This document shows, one piece after another, positions 1 through 8,126 of a stretch of 64,000 nt of DNA. This DNA comes from Winslowiella iniecta (lineage in GTDB: Bacteria > Pseudomonadota > Gammaproteobacteria > Enterobacterales > Enterobacteriaceae), in the NCBI RefSeq assembly GCF_001267535.1, contig NZ_JRXE01000003.1, positions 154,696-218,695 of the forward strand, read 5' to 3'. A program made the translations under genes and the position numbers. How positions within the stretch are numbered: position 1 is the stretch's first letter; each line of letters begins with the position of its first letter. The notes under the pieces were generated by a model. That model saw only the letters and a list, made by a program, of their open reading frames with translations. It made no database searches and was not told the DNA's origin.

Positions 1-1170
1 ATTCTGACAATCCCCAATCCTGACGGCCTGCCAGCCACACACACACGCACCTATTGCGCTGGCTGTATTGTCCTGGATTGTTGGTGATCGCCTCGCTAAG
101 GTGCTTAGATGAAGCCTGACGGCCTATAATGATGACTTATGATGAAGGTGTCTGGACTGATCACCGTCATTGGCTGCACCCTGCGTTGATGGACGCACCC
201 GGAAACGGCGAACCACAAACCAAACCGGACATATCAACAAATTGATCACCGAAATGACCAGCAGCCGAACCGCGAACCGCAGATCACTGAGTCGATGACA
301 CCATGCTCCACGCTGCCGGAAGGTAAAGTGATAGAAATGTGCTATCAGTAACCCGGAACGAGTCAACGGCCTGAAACTGGAAATTCGAAGCCGTGCGTCG
401 AAAGTCCAACGAAATCCCTGAATAAGATAATTTGCCATCAAAGTGGGCGCTATCAGTTGGATCATGGTGGTAATCGTGCCTTAGTGAGTCGTCACCGGGT
501 GGAACGCTTACACATACAAAACCACACAAACAGTGTGGTTCCGGTAACATCTATTATGTTAAATACCCCCCTAAATAGCCTGATTTAATGGGTGATTGAG
601 TAATTTTTCCTGCTCTTAGGGTCGTCCTGCCAGGGCGCTGTGTTGATGCTCTGCCGATGCTATCAGCGGTCACTAACTGCGGGTGTGCTGCCGTAACGCT
701 CTGCGTCTGATTTGAGCGTTGTTCACCGCTGCCGCGCTAAACTTCGTGGCGACTTAGATCTGGAAAGGAAGTATAAATTTAAGCTACTGATATTTAAGAA
801 AGAAAACCACAAAAGGTTGAAAAAGATTATGCCCTGCCCAGCAGATTTCCACGTGAACTAATGATGCTTGTTAACCCTTCTTTAGATGTATGCCACATAT
901 GAATAATACCCATGAGGCAGCTCTAACTAATTATTAAAAAAATACGTATTAATGTAATTTTCCCTTGGCATCCAGATTGCATCCAATACACCCAAAATAG
1001 CCACTAATAACCTGAGTAGTATTACGTGAATTATTCTAAATAACGCTATCATTAAAAATAATCATATTACCACAGGAGTTATTAGCAAAAATTTGAATCA
1101 GTTGATGAAATGAATGTAATTTAGACACTATTAGGCGGCAACATTTACAATAATAAGCACCCAGTCAAAA
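1..1170. other. Gene-poor island flank, no recognisable gene
   Basis: No open reading frame here looks like a real gene. Bases 1-780 are of mixed composition and contain several very short ATG-initiated frames that stop after 15-20 codons, as in decayed coding DNA. Bases 781-1170 are strongly AT-rich. An 8-bp inverted repeat AACCACAC/GTGTGGTT with a 5-nt loop lies at 520-540; it has no good T-tract. The stretch is probably degenerate island DNA beyond the end of the defence operon; its origin cannot be named from sequence alone. Confidence 0.5.
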
Positions 1171-1224
1171 AACATTAAGAAGATAATGTTAACGAAGCAT
1201 ACACTTAGCCATAAGTATGCTTCG
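1171..1224 (-). terminator. Tandem hairpins ending the methyltransferase-ATPase operon
   Basis: Two inverted repeats lie just past the stop codon of the ATPase gene (1249). The first, 1193-1224, pairs CGAAGCATA with TATGCTTCG and is extended by CTTA/TAAG around a GCCA loop. The second, 1171-1190, pairs AACATTA with TAATGTT and is followed on the minus strand by a run of six T. The second has the form of an AT-rich intrinsic terminator; the first is stronger but lacks an adjacent T-tract. Confidence 0.55.
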
Positions 1225-1248
1225 CTATCTTAAAAAATTAATTATCAA

Positions 1249-2865
1249 CTACTCAGCTTCTTTCTCTTTTATGATTTCAGCACCGTCCATCCGTTCAAAA
1301 AGATAAGAAATTAAACTCAAAACGTTTAGACAATCCAGCTCAGAATACCGCTCAGGCACTAATTTATCCAAAGGCATGTGGGCAGCAGGGTTTCTAAAAG
1401 ACTCAATAACGCCCTGGGAAAGTGAACGTTGTCCACTTTGAATACTCATCCCTGTTTTATTTGAAGTATCACATAACTTTATAACTGGCTCCTTCGGTGA
1501 AAAAACCAAATTAACAAGTTCCGTACCATCAAGAGACAAACCAGTTATTTCACGAATAACTTCACAATATATTTTCGTTCCCTGATCCGCAGCCATTCCA
1601 TATTGTTTATTCGTGTAAAATACTTTTATTCTATCTTTAATCTTATCATTCAAATATCTCCAGTGTAGCAAAGGATACTCTGGTACTAATGTATGCAGCG
1701 CTTCAATTACAGGGCTGTACTTCTCCAGCGCATCCTCTTCACCAAGAAAATCTATAATTTTTGATGCTTGTTGCCTAATATCCTCAGGCATAGTACTCAT
1801 CCATTGATTAGTATCTATACCAGTTGTGACCTCAAGTTCTTTTTCCTTCTTCTCTTTCCGTTTATTTCTCCAATCATTATTAACTTGGTTGATGATTGTT
1901 GAGAGATATTCACGAAGAAGAGCCATTTCTTCATTATCCCAATCAATGGACTGCCGGTTGGTTGAGATGACATCATCATCAAGATTATCAATAAAATCTA
2001 CAGATATCCATCCAGTCAAATATTGAAAGAAATGGCTCGATGTACTATTTGAAAAGAACTCAGGGTTATTAACGAGCTTCCCACGTGAAAACAGCGAAAT
2101 CCCTCTTAAACCAGAATTGGGTCTAATAGGAGTTCGTGAAGTATACAATGTACCTTTCAATTTATTTTTATAAGGGCTGTCATCTTTTACCAAAGAATCA
2201 ACATCCCATTCGAACTGCTGCTCAAAACCACTATACCTACGAGCATTATTTACTGATACAACATGACCATGTTGATCTTTAAGATTTATATTAAAGTTAT
2301 CGTCAACGATAAATATTTTTGAAAGGCTGTTAGCAATCGCTTCAAGATCAAATGGCGACTGTCGTTTAAGTTTGGATAATTTGATCGTCGTCCCATTTGA
2401 TGCATCTGTAGGTTCGTCAGATAACTCTACTTTTGGATTGTATACACCATCAGCATCAAGTAATTCATTCCAATCAAGTATAAATCTATTTCTTTTTCCA
2501 TCCTTAACGGTATCAATAGTTATTTCTTTTGCGAGACCGAATAGAGCTAATTTCCCCAAACCTTTTTTGCCTGTAGCATAACGCCCAAACCGTGGTGTAG
2601 GTTTATCACCATCATGTCGACGTCTATTTCTACCTATAACTAAAAATCGTTGTTGAATATCTGTGGCACTCATCCCTGTGCCATCGTCTTTAATACTAAT
2701 AAATTTGTTACTGCCTACTTCCCAAAAATCGAGAGTAACATTCCCGGAATCGGCATCATAGGCATTTGAAATCAATTCAGCAAGAGCTGGAGGAAGCGTA
2801 GAATACATTTTCACGCCGAGATGTTCTATCGTATGAGGATCAAACTTCATTTCGTAATCAGACAT
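1249..2865 (-). CDS. GHKL ATPase with C-terminal HEPN-like motif (putative defence protein)
   Basis: A 538-residue protein. The N-terminus is a GHKL (Hsp90/MutL/MORC-type) ATPase: N-box ELISNAYDAD (about 30-39), G1 box DDGTGMS (60-66) and G2 lid GKKGLGK (99-105) are all intact. The last ~110 residues resemble the Ymh/TIGR02391 type of domain and contain RNPAAH (491-496), which fits the R-x4-H signature of HEPN ribonucleases. The start codon lies 4 nt after the stop of the cytosine methyltransferase gene, with AGGGAA as ribosome binding site, so the two are translationally linked. GHKL ATPases of the MutL/MORC type are known partners of DNA methylases in prokaryotic restriction-like systems. 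An effector role (nucleic-acid cleavage triggered by foreign DNA) is inference. The gene is AT-rich relative to the backbone. Confidence 0.75.
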   Translation of the reverse strand: MSDYEMKFDPHTIEHLGVKMYSTLPPALAELISNAYDADSGNVTLDFWEVGSNKFISIKDDGTGMSATDIQQRFLVIGRNRRRHDGDKPTPRFGRYATGKKGLGKLALFGLAKEITIDTVKDGKRNRFILDWNELLDADGVYNPKVELSDEPTDASNGTTIKLSKLKRQSPFDLEAIANSLSKIFIVDDNFNINLKDQHGHVVSVNNARRYSGFEQQFEWDVDSLVKDDSPYKNKLKGTLYTSRTPIRPNSGLRGISLFSRGKLVNNPEFFSNSTSSHFFQYLTGWISVDFIDNLDDDVISTNRQSIDWDNEEMALLREYLSTIINQVNNDWRNKRKEKKEKELEVTTGIDTNQWMSTMPEDIRQQASKIIDFLGEEDALEKYSPVIEALHTLVPEYPLLHWRYLNDKIKDRIKVFYTNKQYGMAADQGTKIYCEVIREITGLSLDGTELVNLVFSPKEPVIKLCDTSNKTGMSIQSGQRSLSQGVIESFRNPAAHMPLDKLVPERYSELDCLNVLSLISYLFERMDGAEIIKEKEAE

Positions 2866-2869
2866 GTTG

Positions 2870-3940
2870 TTATTCCCTATTCTGTTTTCCTAATTGATCC
2901 AAATGCTCAATGATCTTAGTTGCATGTGCACAAATAAAAGCAGGTGGCAATGCGTTGCCGATCATTAGCGCAGCAAACTCTCTGCCTCTATCCAGCGAGA
3001 AAGCATAGTTTTTTGGAAATGTTTGAAGCGCGGCGGCCTCACGCAATGTGATAGATCTATCTTGTTCAGGATGCAAAAAACGTCCCTTTGAAGGATTGGT
3101 ACACCCACCAGTAATAGTTGGGGAAACTTTATCCCATGACATTCGTCCATAAACATCTTTATATCCATCTGGACTTTTCAAATGGCAAGGCAGCCATAAC
3201 TGTTTCGGTAAATCTGATCTCGAACCACCATTTTTAGGAATATTTCTTATCATGGCTTTAATTTTATCGGATCTATTCGGGATAAAGTCATGAAGAATAT
3301 CATTACTTTCACCAGGAACAGGAAAATCAGAGATTGCATCTTTTACTGTCTTCGGGGAAGCTACTTTAATAGGCTCATCGATATAACCAAACTTAGATGC
3401 TATAAGGATCATTCTTTTTCTGCGTTGAGGAACGCCATAACAAGCGGTATCTTTAACTTGCAATGTTTTTTCGCCAATCACATATCCACGATCATGTAGT
3501 TCGTCAATGACCTTAATAATTCTCTCATCTTTAGCCAGAGCAGGAACATTCTCGATCATAACTGTTTTAGGTTCAAACGCCCTCACAAATCTCATTAAAT
3601 CAAAAATAAGGTCATTCCTAATATCTTCAACAGAAGTACATTTGTTTCGAGTACGATGAGATGAGAAGCCTTGGCATGGAGGGCAACCGGCTAATAAATC
3701 TAACTCTCCAGGTTTGAACTGCAATTCCTCCATAATTTTTAGAGGGTTTAACGAGCGAATATCAGCTTCATAGAGAATATGATCGGCATGGTTAGTTTTG
3801 TAGGTTCGTGCAGCAACAGCTTCAAGCTCAACACCTGCGATAACTTTAAAGCCAGCTTCTTTTAAACCGCATGTCAACCCACCCGCACCGCAGAATAGGT
3901 CAATTGCTGTGAAATTCATTGATTTGATCCATTTGTTCAT
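2870..3940 (-). CDS. C5-cytosine DNA methyltransferase (Dcm/M.HpaII type)
   Basis: A 356-residue cytosine-5 methyltransferase with its canonical motifs in order: AdoMet-binding DLFCGAGG (motif I, about 14-21), catalytic loop GCPPCQGFS (motif IV, 85-93, nucleophile Cys89), ENV (motif VI, 130-132) and PQRRKR (motif VIII, 171-176). A short target-recognition region follows, then SPTITGG and ALQTFP towards the end. It is the first gene of a two-gene operon with the GHKL ATPase, and probably marks self DNA for that partner. The target sequence cannot be read from the protein. Two starts are possible; the upstream ATG is used here, but Met8 just before the AdoMet domain also has a plausible ribosome binding site. 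No vsr gene or classical restriction endonuclease lies alongside. Confidence 0.88.
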   Translation of the reverse strand: MNKWIKSMNFTAIDLFCGAGGLTCGLKEAGFKVIAGVELEAVAARTYKTNHADHILYEADIRSLNPLKIMEELQFKPGELDLLAGCPPCQGFSSHRTRNKCTSVEDIRNDLIFDLMRFVRAFEPKTVMIENVPALAKDERIIKVIDELHDRGYVIGEKTLQVKDTACYGVPQRRKRMILIASKFGYIDEPIKVASPKTVKDAISDFPVPGESNDILHDFIPNRSDKIKAMIRNIPKNGGSRSDLPKQLWLPCHLKSPDGYKDVYGRMSWDKVSPTITGGCTNPSKGRFLHPEQDRSITLREAAALQTFPKNYAFSLDRGREFAALMIGNALPPAFICAHATKIIEHLDQLGKQNRE

Positions 3941-3960
3941 CCCTTAGTCCAATTTTGACA

Positions 3961-4020
3961 TAGTATCAATTGATTGAAAAGTAAAGAAGAAACTCTGATT
4001 AGTATCAATAGGTTAAAAAT
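3961..4020 (-). promoter_or_regulatory. Direct repeats upstream of the methyltransferase (operator-like)
   Basis: Two copies of TAGTATCAAT followed by a similar TT-AAAA tail begin at 3961 and 4000, 39 bp apart, between the methyltransferase start and the integrase end. On the minus strand the copy nearest the gene overlaps a possible -10 (TACTAT) preceded 17 nt upstream by TTCTTT. Repeats in this position suggest a repressor or autoregulatory site. No controller-protein gene is visible next to it. Confidence 0.4.
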
Positions 4021-4169
4021 CTTTATACATTGATCACTAACTCCATGAATCAGAGAATTAAGCTTCCATTCAGAAAAGCCGCCCCACAACTCCTTTCAGT
4101 GCAATTTTACTGGGTGAGGTATGTTTAACGCACAGTAAGTGCGGCTGCACTATCAAAAATTGCAATTTG

Positions 4170-5531
4170 TTAGCTCGTCCAACTCAAACCGTCTATCACA
4201 TAGCAAATCGTTGATATGGGAAATATATGCAGATAGCGCTTAGTTATTCCCCCGCTCTTCTCATGACCAACTGTCTGCTGGAGATGATGAATGTTACTGA
4301 CCCAGCCAGCCATTGCAGCAGAGCAAACAGAATGACGGAAGCTATGCACAAGCCGGCGTTGTCCAAAGTCGTCAAGGTACGAAATCCCAAGTTGATCTCG
4401 GACATCAGCTAAAACCTTGCCAATCTTTGGCATATTCTTACCCGCCACTGGTGAGAAGATTTTTTCCTTCCACTGACGATTAACAAAATCAAGGAAGCCC
4501 CATTCAATTAACTTGGGATGGATCACAACCTGCCTTGTAGCGTTTTCGGTTTTTCCTTGTCCCCCCTCCGCTATCAACAGATAGTGCCGCTGGCTATCTT
4601 CGTCAAATTTGACCTGTGACTTCTCCAGTTTGGCTATCTCACCTCTTCTGGCTCCAGTATATGCAAGCAGCAATGTGATCCACTTCTCCCATCCATCTGG
4701 CTGCTTGAGTGCCCAACCCACAAATTTACGCATTTCTGCCGCACTGTAAGCACCGAATCTTTCCTTTGTTGGTGCTGCTACAACTCCATCTGTTGGCGAT
4801 TTTTTTAGGATGTCTTTACTGTCAGTTAGGAAAGTTTTGAACAAAGATTTGTATATTTTGAGATGTTTATGAATGGCCTCAGTTCCCACCAATTCATCCG
4901 GTGGAACATCATCACATTCGATCAACTGTTGAATGGTCATTGAACGATATGGCTGAACAACTCGCTTCGGCAGATTTTCCACAATTTCCATCACTTGCTT
5001 TATGTCCTGCTTGGTGATGCTCGCAACATCAGTTTCCCCTCCTAAGACAACAAGCAACACTTCCATAAAACGCTCGTTGGCTTGGGTGATCGCTTTAGTC
5101 CAGTTACGTTCCTTCTCACTTCTGTACATGTTCCATGCTCCAGCAAGAGTTAAAACGTCTGTTGGTTCGGCAACTTTATTTTGTTCCGCATCTACCACGG
5201 GAGCGACCGCATCTCGGCATTCATGCAGTTCTATTGACTGAGTTTGAGCATGACGGTACTCATCATTGAGAAATTGCAGAGCTACCCATTGATCAGCTTG
5301 CTGTTTCAAGCGGTTGGAGAAATTAGTAAGGCGAGCAGAAAAATGATCCGGCTGGATAGCACCGCTTTGCACCATGTGAATTACAGGAGAAGCAAACGAC
5401 ATTATCAAATGAGCTTGGGTGTAGCTGTCTGTTTCAAGTGACTTACGAAAATACGTATTACCCGGCAGACGAAAGCGGACGTAGTAAATGCCGTTGCGTG
5501 TGATGGTGTGACGAATAGTTTTGTGTCCCAT
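4170..5531 (-). CDS. Tyrosine-type site-specific integrase of the island
   Basis: A 453-residue phage/island integrase. The catalytic set can be placed: Arg295 in TGARRGE, His396 and Arg399 in HSFRH, His423 in VGHE and the nucleophile Tyr433 in TKRYLH. Residues 130-260 form the core-binding domain and the N-terminus an arm-binding domain. The ATG is preceded by AAAGAGG-like sequence on the minus strand. The gene lies directly beside the chromosome junction, as island integrases usually do, but the neighbour is a TPP riboswitch rather than a tRNA, which suggests an unusual attachment site. No excisionase gene was recognised. The enzyme would integrate and excise the island carrying the methyltransferase-ATPase pair. 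Confidence 0.9.
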   Translation of the reverse strand: MGHKTIRHTITRNGIYYVRFRLPGNTYFRKSLETDSYTQAHLIMSFASPVIHMVQSGAIQPDHFSARLTNFSNRLKQQADQWVALQFLNDEYRHAQTQSIELHECRDAVAPVVDAEQNKVAEPTDVLTLAGAWNMYRSEKERNWTKAITQANERFMEVLLVVLGGETDVASITKQDIKQVMEIVENLPKRVVQPYRSMTIQQLIECDDVPPDELVGTEAIHKHLKIYKSLFKTFLTDSKDILKKSPTDGVVAAPTKERFGAYSAAEMRKFVGWALKQPDGWEKWITLLLAYTGARRGEIAKLEKSQVKFDEDSQRHYLLIAEGGQGKTENATRQVVIHPKLIEWGFLDFVNRQWKEKIFSPVAGKNMPKIGKVLADVRDQLGISYLDDFGQRRLVHSFRHSVCSAAMAGWVSNIHHLQQTVGHEKSGGITKRYLHIFPISTICYVIDGLSWTS

Positions 5532-5618
5532 TTGGTGAGCCTCTTTGAGATACGGCTGAACAAAACGGGACAGGAATTGATAGTAATCATTTGATTTTAA
5601 TCTGAATAATTGCCATGG

Positions 5619-5700
5619 CTACGCTGGCATTATCCAGTTCAGGTTCAACGGGTAATTCTCAGCCGGTCTCTGATGAAGAGACGGCACCCCGAGTCATTGA
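5619..5700 (-). ncRNA. TPP riboswitch (THI element), 3' edge replaced by island DNA
   Basis: Read on the minus strand the sequence has every conserved thiamine pyrophosphate aptamer block: GACTCGGGGTGCC, a P3 arm GTCTCT/AGAGAC, GGCTGAGA, ACCCGTTGAACCTGAAC, then CTGGATAATGCCAGCGTAG. In the E. coli thiM aptamer the last block continues GGGA, closing P4, and then provides the 3' strand of P1. Here it continues CCATGGCAATT, so P4 loses a pair and the usual P1 partner is missing. The next gene downstream is the integrase, about 90 nt away, instead of a thiamine gene. In E. coli thiM lies next to the rcn genes, so the riboswitch probably belonged to thiM. Whether it still binds TPP is doubtful. Confidence 0.88.
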
Positions 5701-5717
5701 TCAATCACTAAATTGTC

Positions 5718-5735
5718 GCTGGCGCTTGCGCCAGC
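5718..5735. other. Perfect GC-rich palindrome between riboswitch and rcnB
   Basis: GCTGGCGC, TT, then GCGCCAGC: an 8-bp inverted repeat with a 2-nt centre, upstream of the riboswitch (minus) and about 180 bp before rcnB (plus). There is no T-tract, so it is not an obvious terminator. It could be a regulator binding site for the divergent transcripts. Confidence 0.3.
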
Positions 5736-5914
5736 AGGTGATAAGGATAAAGCGCCAGTCTGCCTTTGTAAACTTATCGTCATCATTACCCGGCAAGGTG
5801 GACGCGCTAACCCGCTGTAATCCTTCAACACACATTTACCCTTGCCTGTTGAGTGTGACTGACGAAATGATAGGAAATCGGGCTGATGGAATCGGCTAAC
5901 TCACTGGAGACTGT

Positions 5915-6247
5915 ATGGCTAAGACAAAGATAATGCTTCTGGCGACACTGCTGGCAACCGCCAGCGCCAGTTTTGCCGCCCCAACCGTGGTGACACCGCC
6001 GACGGAAAATAAGTCGTATGAGATAAGCGAATTTACCGCTGATTTTACCCGCTTTACCCTCGGCGACACTGCCCCGGCGCTTTATCGCAGTGATAAATAT
6101 TCGATTAAAAAATGGCAGGTGCGTAATCTGCCAGCCCCGGAGGCCGGCAGTCACTGGACTTATATGGGAACTAATTACGTGCTGATTAGCGACAGTGACG
6201 GCAAAATTCTGAAAGCGTTTGATGGCAATATTTTTTACCAGCGCTGA
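5915..6247 (+). CDS. rcnB: RcnB-like periplasmic nickel/cobalt homeostasis protein
   Basis: A 110-residue exported protein with a Sec signal peptide (MAKTKIMLLATLLATASASFAA). The mature part has the RcnB-family layout: a tyrosine-rich segment with YKW/WQVRNLP, then AGSHWTYMGTNYVLI and a final acidic DSDGKIL. E. coli RcnB (112 residues) modulates Ni/Co efflux by RcnA. In E. coli it sits beside rcnA/rcnR and thiM; here rcnA and rcnR are absent from the window and rcnB stands alone next to the riboswitch. The gene is followed immediately by a very stable 20-bp stem hairpin. Confidence 0.75.
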   Translation: MAKTKIMLLATLLATASASFAAPTVVTPPTENKSYEISEFTADFTRFTLGDTAPALYRSDKYSIKKWQVRNLPAPEAGSHWTYMGTNYVLISDSDGKILKAFDGNIFYQR

Positions 6248-6250
6248 AAT

Positions 6251-6362
6251 GGCTTCCGTCCTGATGGCATACAGGATGCTACCCCTTGGCACGGGCGGCG
6301 AGAACGTCGCCCGTGCCAAGGGGTACCAGAAAGGCTTAAGGCATTAGCCGTTTTCGGCACCC
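6251..6362. repeat. Paired-hairpin repeat, copy A
   Basis: A member of a dispersed family. 6281-6324 is a 20-bp stem (ACCCCTTGGCACGGGCGGCG with its partner, one G-T pair) around a 4-nt AGAA loop. It is preceded by CCTGATGGCATACAGGATGCTA, a segment that also links the hairpins of copy D, and followed by a degenerate GCCGTTTTCGGC hairpin. It lies between the convergent ends of rcnB and mltB and probably terminates both. Confidence 0.75.
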
Positions 6363-6384
6363 GTGGCATATTCCAGTCACTTTC

Positions 6385-7464
6385 TTACCGTGCCAGCGCC
6401 ACCGCTTCACCCAATTGCCACACCGCCATCGCGTAGTGATTACTGTGATTATAACGGGTAATCACATAGAAATTCGGCAAGCCATACCAGTACTGATACG
6501 AGGTGCCCATATCAAAACGCAGCAAACTCACCTGTTGGTTATTTTGCAACGGCGCTTGTGGTCGCAGTCCGGCAGCCGCCAGCGTAGCCGGGCTGTAACG
6601 GGTTTTAAAGCCGGTTTCCAGCCCTGGTGCCTGACCGCTGGCCGGAATGGCGATTGACTGATTGCTCTGCCAGCCGTGCTGTTTAAAGTAGTTAGCCACA
6701 CTACCGATGGCATCAACCGGATCCCACAGATTAATATGACCATCACCGTTAAAATCAACCGCATAGTCTTTAAAGGATGACGGCATAAACTGACCGTAGC
6801 CCATCGCACCGGCGTAAGAACCGCGCAGATCCAGCGGATCGTCTTGTTCTTTTCGCGCCATCAACAGGAACGTTTCCAGTTCACCGCTGAAGTATTCGGC
6901 ACGGCGTGGATAGGCAAATGATAAGGTCGCCAGCGCATCAATAATGCGGGTTTTGCCCATGACGCGTCCCCAGCGTGTTTCGACGCCAATTATACCGACG
7001 ATAATTTCTGGCGGCACGCCGTACACCTGATACGCACGCGTCAGCGCATCCTGATGCTGATGCCAGAATGCCACGCCGTTCTGCACATTATCCGGGGTAA
7101 TAAATTTATTACGGTAGCGGATCCATGCGCCGTTCGGCCCGGATGGCGGCCCATAGCTCGGAGCCTGGCGATCCATCAGACGCAGCACAAAATCGAGGCG
7201 TTTGGTCTGTGCCAGCACATCATGCAGCTGCTGACGGTCAAAACCATGCTTGCTGACCATTTTATCGATAAAACGCTCGGTCGCCGGGTTACCGGCAAAA
7301 TCACCGCCTAACGGATGAATGGCATGGGAAGGCTCAAGTAAAAATCCGCCGCGGGTATCGCCACGGAAAGGATTACCCGATGCTGGCGTTTCAGGCGGGG
7401 TCGGTTTGCTGCTACAGGCAGCCAGTAAGGTGATCAACGGTAATAACGTGACGAGAGAGCGCAT
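6385..7464 (-). CDS. mltB: Membrane-bound lytic murein transglycosylase B
   Basis: A 359-residue outer-membrane lipoprotein that cleaves peptidoglycan glycan strands to 1,6-anhydro products (glycoside hydrolase family 103). The N-terminus has a lipobox LAAC; the catalytic Glu lies in GVETRWGR; YAGAMGYGQFMPSS and the DFNGDGHINLWDP loop (EF-hand-like, Ca-binding in E. coli Slt35) follow. The ATG at 7464, with GGGA six bases upstream, is preferred over an in-frame TTG at 7476. In E. coli mltB is elsewhere on the chromosome, so this position is a lineage-specific arrangement. Confidence 0.9.
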   Translation of the reverse strand: MRSLVTLLPLITLLAACSSKPTPPETPASGNPFRGDTRGGFLLEPSHAIHPLGGDFAGNPATERFIDKMVSKHGFDRQQLHDVLAQTKRLDFVLRLMDRQAPSYGPPSGPNGAWIRYRNKFITPDNVQNGVAFWHQHQDALTRAYQVYGVPPEIIVGIIGVETRWGRVMGKTRIIDALATLSFAYPRRAEYFSGELETFLLMARKEQDDPLDLRGSYAGAMGYGQFMPSSFKDYAVDFNGDGHINLWDPVDAIGSVANYFKQHGWQSNQSIAIPASGQAPGLETGFKTRYSPATLAAAGLRPQAPLQNNQQVSLLRFDMGTSYQYWYGLPNFYVITRYNHSNHYAMAVWQLGEAVALAR

Positions 7465-7661
7465 CAAAAATCCCAATAGCCGGGCCGGACAGAGTTAAAT
7501 GGTAAGCATTGTCGTGCGCCGAGTAAAAGAAAATCCAGAAATCAGTGTCGAAAGTTTACTGAAATGCGCGGCGCACGGATTGCAGCGGCAGAAAACAATT
7601 CATTTCCCTGAGCTATTATAGTGGTGAGTTTGATAAGTCGCTGCATATTCAGGAGAAAGCC

Positions 7662-8087
7662 GTGCATATTCGCCCTTTTACCGAAACTGACCGTCCGTTT
7701 TTACGTACCCTGTTTTTAGCCGCGCGCAAAGCCAGCTGGCACTGGCTGGACAGCAACGACTGGCGACTGGAAGATTTTGACGCTATTACGCTGGGGGAAA
7801 CGATTCTGGTCGCGGAACGGGATGGCCATCGCCTCGGTTTTGCTGCACTACTGGATAACGATAATTTCCTGCACAGCTTATTTATTGATCCGCAGGCGCA
7901 GCGTCAGGGCATCGGCAGCGCGTTACTGCATGCGGTGCAACAGCGCTTTAGTTCAACCGGCGCATTAAAGTGTCTGACGGCGAATCAGGCGGCGTGCCAG
8001 TTTTATCTGCACCATGGCTGGAAGGTAATTTCGCGCGGCGAGAGTCCACAGGGAGAGTATTTGTTAATGCATTTTGTCTTGGCATAA
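7662..8087 (+). CDS. GNAT-family N-acetyltransferase
   Basis: A 141-residue single-domain acetyltransferase. The acetyl-CoA binding motif A is recognisable as LFIDPQAQRQGIGSALL (about 73-89), and the C-terminus has the usual FYLHHGWK strand-turn. The start is GTG, preceded by AGGAGA. Substrate is unknown; the fold acts on small amines, amino acids or protein N-termini. It is transcribed away from mltB and towards mrp, from which it is separated by a strong hairpin, so it forms a single-gene unit. Confidence 0.8.
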   Translation: MHIRPFTETDRPFLRTLFLAARKASWHWLDSNDWRLEDFDAITLGETILVAERDGHRLGFAALLDNDNFLHSLFIDPQAQRQGIGSALLHAVQQRFSSTGALKCLTANQAACQFYLHHGWKVISRGESPQGEYLLMHFVLA

Positions 8088-8121
8088 TTGCTACGGGTGG
8101 AGCATCCTCCACCCGTAGCAA
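8088..8121. terminator. Bidirectional hairpin between GNAT gene and mrp
   Basis: TTGCTACGGGTGGAG pairs perfectly with CTCCACCCGTAGCAA over 15 bp around a CATC loop. It starts at the base after the GNAT stop codon and ends a few bases before the mrp stop codon, so it can serve both convergent genes, although neither side has a long T-run. Confidence 0.7.
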
Positions 8122-8126
8122 ACTGA

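Noticed and set aside
124-550. Open frames of 88-113 codons on the minus strand in the island flank
   Set aside because: Composition and absence of any family feature or ribosome binding site suggest chance frames.
961-985. CCCTTGGCATCCAGATTGC resembling the riboswitch P5 region and a possible second att site
   Set aside because: The match to CCCTACGCTGGCATTATCCAGATC needs several gaps; too weak to call a direct repeat.
5825-6319. 164-codon minus-strand frame over rcnB
   Set aside because: Antisense to a signal-peptide-bearing gene with family features, and it reads through the 20-bp hairpin.
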